A stretch of DNA of 64,000 nucleotides from Apostichopus japonicus (taxonomy: Eukaryota > Echinodermata > Holothuroidea > Aspidochirotida > Stichopodidae): NCBI RefSeq assembly GCF_037975245.1, contig NC_092580.1, forward strand, positions 17,930,001 to 17,994,000, written 5' to 3'. The position numbers and the translations under genes were made by a program. Position 1 is the first letter of the stretch. Every line of letters starts with the position of its first letter. Of this stretch, positions 36,024 to 49,100 are shown piece after piece. The notes beneath the pieces are model-generated. The model had not been told where the DNA came from. It did no database searches and worked only from the letters and a program-made list of their open reading frames with translations.

Positions 36024-36711
36024 ATAACACGCTATAGCTAGGAAAGTTTTGTGATTACGTAATCGACCTGCCACGGTCGTAAATCGACCTCAGGCTCCAC
36101 AATTAGCACGAATAGCTTCTACTGTTATAGGCTCTTTGTGTAAACACTGTGTGGAAATATGTTCATGTCTACAGTGTAGTTAATCATACAGCGTTCACAC
36201 AAAGATCCTCATACAAGAAAAAATATGTGGCAGGCGTTGCAGACTAATTGGTAAAAAGAGGTCATTTTACGACCAAGGCAGGTCGCAGTGGCGGAGCGTC
36301 CATACAGTCAGGGGCGGATCCCCCCCCCCACCCCTGACGGACTCAAATGGACTGCTGGCGCCCTTTTAAGCTTTTTACCACTTTTTACTTAGTCGCGATT
36401 ATTTACTTTTTTATTGCGCTCTCATCTACCTATTGACATTTGTCACATTTTGTTGGCGATGACACCTATTTATTCTTCGTTTATCTGCAAATTAGCAAGG
36501 CCAGGGCAGGGTCATTTCCGGCGATCTAGGAAGTATCTTTACTCAAAAAAATTCTGTACGCTCCGCGCCAACCTGTGGTGGCGCTCCGCTTAGATATTGT
36601 CGAAAGCGCCCCTACAGACCATTCTCGCCCCCCTTGACCAATACCCCTAGCTCCGCCACTGGCAGGTCGATTACGTTATCTCAAGAAACTTTTCCATGTT
36701 AGCGTGCTATA
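36024..36711. mobile_element. Old fold-back MITE interrupted by a younger hAT MITE
   Basis: The left arm (about 36024-36095: ACACGCTATAGC, AAAGTTTTGTGATTACG, TAATCGACCTGCC, GGTCGTAAA) is repeated inverted on the right (about 36255-36285, continuing at 36670-36711). Without the 376-bp insertion at 36286-36661 it is about 310 bp with arms of roughly 60-70 bp. The inserted element split the GGCAGGTCGATTACG block and duplicated gcaggtcg. Confidence 0.8.
36286..36661 (+). mobile_element. hAT-type MITE, copy 3
   Basis: 376 bp, with ends CAGTGGCGGAGC and its complement. It has a perfect 8-bp target duplication gcaggtcg (36278-36285 and 36662-36669). It is nearly collinear with the copy at 21414-21941 minus that copy's extra internal block. 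Insertion into one arm of the fold-back element gives a relative age: this family moved later. Confidence 0.95.
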
Positions 36712-38359
36712 GTTGGGGTATATACAGCAGACCATTAAATATATCGGTATTTGTCGATATCGGGATTGAAATATCGGATATCGGCCAAAACCGATTTAGG
36801 CGCTTCGGCACAACACCAGCTGCTGTTAGTGGCTGCCCTTGGCGTCTGCTCTCGGTGTCTGCCATTAATAGCTGCTAGCTTCAAACCGGTATCAACACCA
36901 CCAGCTGTTGCGTTTTAAGCACTAGACCGTTATCTGATTATATTATGTTGCTAGATACTTTCAGCTAATTTCCTCACTAATCCGCTTTATTGGTGTCGTA
37001 TTATCTCTTAAATATTTTAATGACAGAAAATTTATAATGTAAATGAGGAAACGGTGGATACATAAGCCTTTGTAAAGAATATGGCAGATGTATTTCGAGA
37101 GGCTACGTTGGTCACTCACAAATTACACGTCGGCTGAGGGTCCATCCAGTTTGTAACGTGGTTACAAGAAGCGTTAGAGATTTAACGGTCAAAAAATGAA
37201 GAAATGCTCATACATGTGAAGTTCCACATCTTGACTTCGTAGAAATAGTTGTAACAGAACCAAACTATTCATTTTGTATTGTATGATAATTTAATGTCAC
37301 TCTTACGAGCCACACATAACTGGAGCGTCCCCTATGACCCCTTATTCTTCAAGATCGTTTAAGTAATTTCGCTCCTTATGAAGATATGATCCTTATAAAT
37401 ATGTACAAAATATATTTCTTCCACCCAAATTTGCAAACGTTATGCTTGTTTCCTTCATTTCTGTTTTGAGAAGTTGGTGGACAGAAAGTAGCAGGTCATT
37501 TCGATCATTCTTTTGTAGATATTGAAAACGGAGAAACTGTGAGGGCCTCGTATCTTTTCCCGGACTACTCCGGCCCCTCTAATACCAATTTAAATAAATG
37601 ATATGCGCGCGTTCAACATGCTTATATAAGTCAATATCATATATGCAAGCATCGGTTATTACATCGCATGCCATCGTATACCGTACGGTCCGTGAAAGTT
37701 GCGCAGTATACCGCGGGATGCTAATGTAAACAACGAAATGTCTAGTGTAGATAGAGAAAAAGCATGGAGGTCCAATTATGTCAAAACTCTCTTTTAGCCT
37801 TCATTAGTAATGGCGAATTAGGGGCTTCAGCCCCCCGCCTCCTACGCCTATGTGTGTAGTGTTCGGTTTCGGAAATATCTGCTATTTTTTCAGTTCCTTC
37901 AACCAAGTTTTATAATAGCCGTTATAAGAAGTTTTAATATTTGTAAACCAATAAATTAACTGTGTCTGAATTTTCGCAAAACTTCTGACCAACATTCTTC
38001 ATCACTTCCCTCTACTCGTACAATTTTTACCGGACTGTTAGGGGTTGAAGGAGGTTTTTCTATATTGGTTGTCCATAGATGAAATTTTTTGCAACATTAT
38101 GGGTATGTTTTGAAGTGAGTTTATTCACGAGAATGTGAATTTTCAAATTCTGAACAAGTCATGGGCTTAAAACCTTCAAAAGTGGGGCTGACGGATATTG
38201 TGGGCCGCGACGTAGAATCACCTACAAAAGCAATGATCCACAGGACATGCGATGAGGTCGAGCATGATGTGTGACTGGTGACAATCTTTAAAAAGGTTAT
38301 GGATGGAAAAAACTATTGGGAAATACTTGGTTCTCAGGCAAAAAGTGTACATCTGGTTG
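36712..38359. other. Intergenic between BET1L and RPS23
   Basis: No recognisable exon. Short open frames lack domains and splice logic. Confidence 0.4.
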
Positions 38360-38369
38360 GTCATTTACA

Positions 38370-38515
38370 AGCCCGAGAAGTGCCATTTCCGGTGATCTGG
38401 GTGGTATCAAAACCAGAAATTTTCTTGTACGCTGCGCGCCAACCGATGGTGGCGCTCCGCTTAGATAGTAATTCGCGCCCCCCGGGTTCGAAAATCCTGG
38501 ATACGCCCCTGTATA
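38370..38515 (+). mobile_element. MITE fragment sharing the common core
   Basis: Contains the core AGTGCCATTTCCGGTGATCT ... TTTTCTTGTACGCTGCGCGC ... TGGTGGCGCTCCGCTTAGAT and ends GGATACGCCCCTG, a typical hAT-like terminus read in reverse. The left end and target duplication were not found, so it is incomplete or diverged. Confidence 0.6.
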
Positions 38516-38830
38516 TCGCAGCAAATCCCTGATAAACATATGACATTGCTTATGGCGTTTTAAAGCACAAATGGAACACATTCTCCACCGTCATACTTCT
38601 TTTAAGTACGACCACATGAGGCCGCCGTACATATACTTGCTTTCAACGAGTTAAAAAATATTTGATAAGAAGTTAATTGATAGAGAAATTAATGATACAA
38701 AAAAATACCTATATTCAATCATTGAAATTCTAAAATATATTTATAATTAATATAAGTATTTTTTCCTTTATATTGGATCGCTTCAAATTTAAAAATTATT
38801 TCGAATTAAATAACAGTTAAATCAGCAATC

Positions 38831-38846
38831 GGTCTTTTACTCCTTA
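38831..38846 (+). promoter_or_regulatory. Candidate 5' TOP / transcription start of RPS23
   Basis: GGTCTTTTACTCC lies about 20-30 bases before the RPS23 start codon. Ribosomal protein mRNAs usually start at a C within a pyrimidine run (TOP motif). TCTTTTACTCC is an imperfect but suitably placed match. No TATA box is needed for this class. Confidence 0.4.
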
Positions 38847-38859
38847 CCATCAAGCAATC

Positions 38860-41785
<2,926 letters not shown>

Positions 41786-41816
41786 AGCATATTAATTTGT
41801 AATGATGACGGCTGAG

Positions 41817-41822
41817 ATTAAA
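41817..41822 (+). terminator. Poly(A) signal of RPS23
   Basis: ATTAAA 31 bases after the RPS23 stop codon, the common variant of AATAAA. A short 3' UTR is normal for ribosomal protein genes. Confidence 0.65.
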
Positions 41823-41924
41823 ATGTGAAAATGTTAAATATGGTTTTTGCCTCCTTTTTTGCAGTTTTCCAACAAAACTCCAAACTTAAAGAGGTTGAGT
41901 TCGTTAGCTGCAAAAGGTTTCTGG

Positions 41925-42447
41925 CTGAATAGTTAACCCTCTAGACCTTCCACTAACAGAGGATGAATAGTTAACCCTCGAGACCTTCCTCTCACAGAGG
42001 CTGAATAGTTAACCCTCAAGACCTTCCTCTCACAGGCTGAATGGTTAACCCTTGAGACCCTTTCTTTCTCACAGGCTGAATAGTTAACCCTCGAGACCCT
42101 TCCTCTCACAGAGGCTGAATAGTTAACCCTTGAGACCCTTTCTTTCTCACAGGCTGAATAGTTAACCCTCGAGACCCTTCCTCTCTCAGAGGCTGAATAG
42201 TTAACCCTCGAGACCCTTCCTCTCGCAGAGACTGAATAGTTAACCCTCGAGACCTTCCTCTCTCAGAGGCTGAATAGGTAACCCACAAGACCTTCCTCTC
42301 ACAGAGGCTGAATAGCTAACCCTCGAGACCTTCCTCTCTCAGAGACCCCTGAGACCTTACCTCTAACAGAGGTCGAATAGTTAACCCTCCAGACCTTCCT
42401 CTCACAGGATGAATAGTTAACCCTCGAGACCTTCCTCTCTCAGAGGC
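41925..42447. repeat. GGCTGAATAGTTAACCCTCG minisatellite
   Basis: About 13-14 tandem units of 33-40 bp. Each has GCTGAATAGTTAACCCT, then a GAGACC(C)TTCCTCTC block and CACAGAG or TCAGAG. Unit length varies through small changes in the CT-rich part. It begins about 100 bases after the RPS23 poly(A) signal. Confidence 0.95.
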
Positions 42448-42617
42448 GGCTTAGTTCGGAGTCCCCGCCCAGTAGCACAACGCTTTCTTATTAACATAAT
42501 TTACTCACCATGTACGCACAAGCATTTGTTAACACACTTAGGAATTTATAATACAATACTGACAAGTGGCAGCATTCTCATTCCAGATACTATACAAAGA
42601 CAACATGTTCCTATTAT

Positions 42618-42815
42618 ACAGTACCCCTGCATTGACTGGACATGTGACAATATGATACCCCTGCAATGACTAAACATGTGACAATATTATACCCCTGCAT
42701 TGACTGGACGTGACAATATTAAACCCCTGCATTGACTGGACGTGACAATATTAAACCCCTGCATTGACTGGAAGTGACAATTTAGACCCCTGCATTGACT
42801 GGACATGTAACAGGT
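42618..42815. repeat. CCCCTGCATTGACTGGACRT minisatellite
   Basis: Six units of 32-36 bp containing CCCCTGCATTGACTGGACATGTGACAATAT-like sequence (shown here only as a motif class). It lies 170 bases beyond the first minisatellite and has an unrelated unit. Confidence 0.93.
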
Positions 42816-43829
42816 ACAACAAGATGAATTGGACATCTTCGGAAAAGAAAGTAACATAATCGATTATCATAGGCATCATTCCCTCTCCCCCTCCCCAAAT
42901 TTCCTCTTTCTGATGACCACACATTAACATTCAAGAGCAACCACTGAAAAGTATCATTCACAATATAAAAGAACATCTCATTGAGGTTTTTACATTATTT
43001 ATTAAATAATTATGCATTTATAACATATTTTGTCCACTTCTGTATTGAAATTGTATAAAAAAAAAAGTATAAGCAAAGGTGGTACATTGTTTGGAAGAGG
43101 AAAGATTAATGCATTAAGTTAAAGATGTGTGGTAAGAGACGAAAGGATTCATCCCTCTTAAACCAGCAGTTTTCAGTTGTACAGTTTTCCCTGCTGCTCA
43201 AAACTTTACATAACATAACAATGCAGGTGTTAAACCTTGACTGGTTAAATGTCATTTCAAATACCTCAGAAGAAAGTTATAAGTATGAAGTTTCCCAATT
43301 TGCAGTTAAACTGTGTTTAAGTAATTAAATTGTTCAAAGGAATAATTATCATTCGACATAATAGTTCAGTGCAATACATATCATCCATAATTTTTATATG
43401 TATGCTATTTCAAGGAAAATAATTTCAAAGGCTGGAAATGCAAAATCAGAAGAATAATTAAAGCACTTTGTAAATCAGCATATTTGCTAAGTTTACAGCA
43501 AGCATGAAACAAAGAACCTAAAAGCTTTGACCTATATTCAATTGATCAATGTCGGCAAACGACTCACTTCCTATAATTTTGCGACAAATTTAACAATCCA
43601 TCCCAATCTGCAAAGTTTATCATCTTTCAGACACAACATTTTCTGACTGAAACTTGAACATTCAATATTAAAAGGTCATCAGTATTGCCCCCAAAATATG
43701 CTAAAAGTCAGATAATGGTCACCCATGTTTCATTTTCAAGAATCATAGTTATCCTAACAGAGACATCATTCTCATTGTCTGCTTTGATACAATATTGAGG
43801 AATAATTTGGAGGATTGTAGCATCTACAG

Positions 43830-44201
43830 CAGGGGTGGGCAACCTCTTTTTGAACGAATGGGCCAGATATAAGGGGGGGAAAAATTGACTGGGCCGCACC
43901 TAACCAACGACCTGCTGTTGATTTTAAACCTTTGATTCCGAGGACTTTCAAGCAATAGGTATGTGTACTTAATCTGTAATCACAAAGACATAATGTCAAT
44001 ACAGTACAGTTGATAATTAATGGGGATAATAGGCCTACCTGACAGCATCATTAGTGCCGATAAATTCTAAGCAGCTAGCTCGTTTTTTGTGATGATGTAA
44101 AATAGATTGATTTTTTCCTTTTTCTTGAGACATCTCACGGGCCGCAAAAAAATCACTGGCGGGCCGCATGTGGCCCATGGGCTGTAGGTTCCCCACCCCT
44201 G
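43830..44201. mobile_element. hAT (Charlie-like) MITE, 372 bp
   Basis: Ends CAGGGGTGGGCAACCT and the complement of CAGGGGTGGGGAACCT, with a perfect 8-bp target duplication atctacag (43822-43829 and 44202-44209). CAGGGGTGGGCAA ends are characteristic of a widespread hAT group. GGGCCGCA-type blocks lie inside both ends. No transposase. Confidence 0.95.
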
Positions 44202-44884
44202 ATCTACAGCAAAGTACTTTTAAAACTAGCAAATTTTAGTATGCTTAAATTTGAGGCAACAGACTGATGACCTTTTAACCTACTAAAAGTTGCATCACAA
44301 CGGACAACCATTCTGAATCAAGGACACCGTTCGCCTTCCGGTTAGCAACATAGCCTTACACCATGTTCAAGTGATCAGAAGTACATGTGCCACTAAATCT
44401 TACTCAACAGACACAGTTCCAAATTAAGCCTTTAATCACATTCAATTGACCACAAAAATGCTAGTACGATCAAAATTGGTCACTTGAAGATAGACATTGA
44501 CCAATCATGGCAGTGCTAGCATTTACCAAGAAACTTAGAGGTATGCTACTTCCACAAACAATAACTTCCATTGACACATTTTATTATGCAAATTTTGTAA
44601 ACTTTGATGCTACTAACATTGGTGCTCCATATGGTAAGGGAACTAATCCCACAAGTTTTATTGTAACCAACAAAATAAAACTATAATTGTAAAGGGGGCG
44701 GGGGTGGGGGAGGGGGGTTAAGTCAAACTGCACTTAGTGGATGGCAAGAGTGGTAAGAGCCGAACTGAATAATGTTATCTATATACACTGTAAACACAAA
44801 TCCCTAGCTTGTTCCACTAGACAAAGAAGGAGAAACAAAAAAAAAAGAGAACAAATTAGCACAGAAGAAATTCAAAATACAGTT

Positions 44885-45214
44885 GGGTCATTCCATATCA
44901 AATCACCAGGTTTTGGAGTGGGTTGTAGTTGGACCTCTTCTAAAGATTACCCAATTTATTGTATGCTTGGAACCCTTTTCAATGCTTTCGTAGCTTAACT
45001 TTGATCTGAAATCAGACCTCAAAAATCAAGAAAATGCCACGGTGGCGACAAATTGCGAAATTTCATATGTGTGATAAATTTGGCAGAGCTTGAAGTATTG
45101 CAACTGAAATTTTCAGACTATGCTTATTTCATGGTGCCCTAATCATGCAGTGTGGGTGGTAAATTTTGGAGAGGATCAAGCAACAGCCATCTGTAATTGG
45201 ACATGGAATGACCC
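44885..45214. mobile_element. MITE with GGGTCATTCCATAT ends and 4-bp duplication
   Basis: 330 bp. The left end GGGTCATTCCATAT is mirrored on the right by the complement of GGGTCATTCCATGT. Direct repeats agtt at 44881-44884 and 45215-45218 suggest a 4-bp target duplication. The superfamily is unknown to me. Confidence 0.75.
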
Positions 45215-46196
45215 AGTTAAGCAATCACTGTTATTCTTAGAAACATTGTACCTTTACTTAAAATAGCACCACATCTGTAACCACGAGGAATTATAATACC
45301 TGTTAACTACTGTACGTAACATAATCTTCTTTTCCCTGCCGGAAACACCTGAACATGCATTAAACATCATCAATTAGAGCATGCCTCTGCAGTGATCTCC
45401 TACCGTTTTCCATCCACAAAATTTTCTCTTGCAAAATTGCAGGCGACAAATGATAATTCTCCTTACATGTCCTTATTTAATTCAATCTAGTTGCAGCTAC
45501 TAGCGAGCTATCTCAACGCAACAGTTTCACACACTTACTACCTGGCCGGTTGTTGATATCATAACTGTGGGGTAAACAAAATCTTTGTTATTTTTCAAAC
45601 TACATGGTGGTATGATCCAATGATGACCATGATATGGAACACCTTCTAACTTCACCATTTTGTCAAGAGGAACCAAACCCTGTTGATTTTAATCTAGGCA
45701 TAGATATCAATCTATCTATCTGTTTCAAATCCCTGATGATACTGACTGTCTTACTTTCAGACTTCATCATTACCAACGGGAACAAAGCCTGATAATTTGT
45801 TCTAGGCATATATGATAAACGTTGACAATACTGCTAGTGCCTTACATCCATTTGGTAATGTGAAACCAATGTTCTTGAATCGATCAATGTGGAGATATGA
45901 TCACACAATGTCACCAGGTATCCATGGAGTTTGTTTTTACAAATACAGAAGACCTTGTTTCCTCCATCTCATCCTCTTGAACTAAATTATTCTTTCACTC
46001 ATGGAATATAATGGCTAGAAAGTCAACAATCCAGTGTGGGCACATTACCTAGTACCTTACTTGGGCCTCCCTTGTAGTTGGGACCAAACATTGACCAAAA
46101 TAACGATGATATTGGTAAATGTAACTCTATGATGTCATCATTGAATACCCTCAACTTGATCTTCCTCTAACATTCGATTCATCTTTGGTGCCAGTT

Positions 46197-49100
46197 TCAT
46201 GAAACTTCCACCAGAATATCAGCGTCCATCTCTACCTCCTCCATCGACAGATCTCCGTCTGACAGCTGGCTCTCTTCATCATCCTCACAGTCTCTCCCAT
46301 CTTGATCCTCATCGGGGGATGGCCTCAGGGACGATGACCACATCTCCTCGCTTGTCAGACATAAGTTTTTCCGCAGACAATCCTTTATGTTGTTGAAAGC
46401 AGAGTCTAACCGGACACGGTCATTGTCGTTCACCTCTCCCCCATTGAATTCGTTCACAAGGTCTGTCAGGCCGCTCGGTAGCCTGTATGAACGGAATGCC
46501 GTGGGCAGATTAGCTGACACGGTCAGGTCAAACTGGAGTATGATAGCACTTCCAGATAGGGACTTTGGAAGTGCTTCTATAACCTCATAGCACATATGAC
46601 TATCGGTCTTGAATTCGTCAAGATTAGGTAAATTGCAGTCCCATATGAAGCACACCTTCTCTCTTTGCATAGCTGCCTCTGTGATCCAGTCCCATTTGGT
46701 GACATTGTTGATATGCCAGACCGTCAGCAGCGAAACCTTGCATTTGACACTTTTCTGCAAAATCTCCCGCAGGTTGTCGGCAAAGTTCTGCAATAGCCAA
46801 TTCGAGTTACAGATCAACCAGATCGCTTTGGGTGTTGAGCTACCTCTACTTGGGCCTTTTGAAAGAAGAAAGGAAAAGAATTAGAGCTTTTGAAATATTT
46901 CTCTAAATTTATATTAGTCCATAGCATGAGTACCAACTGCCCTTGATTTCTCAACAGAATTTAACAGAAGCAGGGGACAAAGCAGCACAAGAATTTTTCC
47001 TTTCATTTAATATTTTGTGACTGACTCTTACTTCTTACCATTACACATGCTGGCTTAATTCAGATATGAAGGATTAATTTCAATGAGCTTACTAATAGAT
47101 TCCCCCAATCACTGCATGGACGTTGGACGCAACAGAGGAATTCTCATTATTTTGAGTAGCCATTAGTCTCTCTCGACCACAAGTGATATAAAATTGCACT
47201 TTCAATACAAACAGACCACCGACTGTCTACGTACATTCTGTTGCTTTTACAAAAGGGAATAGATACTGCACATGATGATCTTGGAAATAACTTGGTTGGT
47301 GAACAAACTACTGTTAGTTTAGTTTCGAGACTCAAGGATCAGGAAGCCTTTATACATTAGCTTATTTGTGACCATATCTGTGTTATCTGTGTACTCTGCA
47401 CTTATGTCATCATGTTGCTGAGATTTAACTCATTTCATTCAAAGGATGACTCACTGTGTAATGTCCAAAATTATATTCCACATGCATCTTCTTCTACTCC
47501 CTTAAACCAACACCCCTAGCAACATAAAGGACTAGTCCAATATCATCTGCCCCTCCAAAGAACTTCAGCATAGTCACTAATTACATCATCAAGGTCATAG
47601 GTTATCTCTATCACTACACCCTGTACAAGCATCCAAATGTTCTCTAGTCACTATACAGGTTACCTACAGCAGAGAGCACATTATATTTTATAGTGAACCA
47701 GTATAAAGCAGTTTTGTGTCCTTTCTCACACCAATCATTTCCCACACCTTTTTGGAACATTAAAAACTGTTCATGGAAAGTTGTTTATATGTAATATAGA
47801 TTCCCAAATGTTAAAGAGGGAGTCTGGATTTTTCTCCAGTTAAAAGTATTATGACATAATCTTTAAGCACTCTGGTAGTCTGGATGGCTTCACTCAATTT
47901 GATAATAATTTCAATTCCTTGGTCCCCTTGCTTGCATGAATTCTTAATCCTCTTTGAAAACAAGGTCCTTATGTTAACAGCTGCAGGGAATCAGTGGATG
48001 ATTTTCCGTGCTATCTGCATTTGAACTATTTGTTGTATTTTGGATTATTTGTATTTTGAAATATGTTGTAGCATATGGTCTATGATTTTAAAGTTACTTA
48101 CAAACACAAGAAAGTAAAATTTTTACCTTTTGCTTTCTGTATTCCTGAGGGGTAGGTGACGTGAGGGACATACTAAACTGGGTAGTATGGCTACATTGTT
48201 TGTTTATACTGCCTGGGAATGTCTAAGGGGCATAATATTCTCCAAAAGCCCTTTGATATTTAGCTACCACAACCTGAACTGGTGGACTTTTTTTTAATGA
48301 TGCCTAACATATCATCTTGACTATGTTGACTGCAGCCATTATTTACAAGTTTTGATGTGTATCAAAGGGTGTGAAGACTCACGCAAAAGAAACGTCTCAT
48401 GCCGGTAATCTGACCTAGTTTCGAATGAGGTGTAACAGAAGCGTTAGACACCACCATCGATCCCAGAAAATACGCACACACAACTTGCTACCTTCAGTAA
48501 TTAGACACTTGTGTACAGTCAGTACATACAGCTGCGGTCAATACCCACAGCACAGTGTGCAAACGATACAGCGATGGACATTTCAGGTCCAGCTAAAGAT
48601 AAAAAGGTATCACGTTTCATTACTATCTGCATTTTGTAGCGACACGAACAAAATGTCACTTGCAAGCAACAGAAAGTTAACTTTTTAAAGATGGTGGCAC
48701 GCTGTTTGGGGTGAGTCTTCAATGCACTTAAGGAGCAGATCATCATAACCTATTTATTCTGCATCGCCAGGGATTATGTCAGATTGCAGACCTTATAGAG
48801 ATGACACTTACTTTCAGGAAGATCCATAGATGATGAGTCATCTACACTTTCTGTCATACTTGAATCTTTGGGATAAAAAAGAAGGTAGCAGCTGATACTG
48901 TAAGCTACACTAACTTTGCAGTTTTAAAAGGAAATTTTTACAGCAAATTTAAAAGATATACATTTTAGAGTCTCACAAAACTTGCCATGGGACATCTCTC
49001 TCAACACTGCTACTTCTAACCACGTGTTGTTGACTTTAATAATTACCTGCCCTATCACTATAATGTCTAATGCATGAGTATATAGCCTGCAATGGGCAAA

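Noticed and set aside
41925-42447. Possible CRISPR-like array
   Set aside because: Units are contiguous and of variable length with no unique spacers, and the DNA is eukaryotic. It is a minisatellite.
46199-46884. Plus-strand open frames of 65-91 residues
   Set aside because: They are antisense to the last IL-17R exon, which has clear splice logic and SEFIR-like content on the minus strand.
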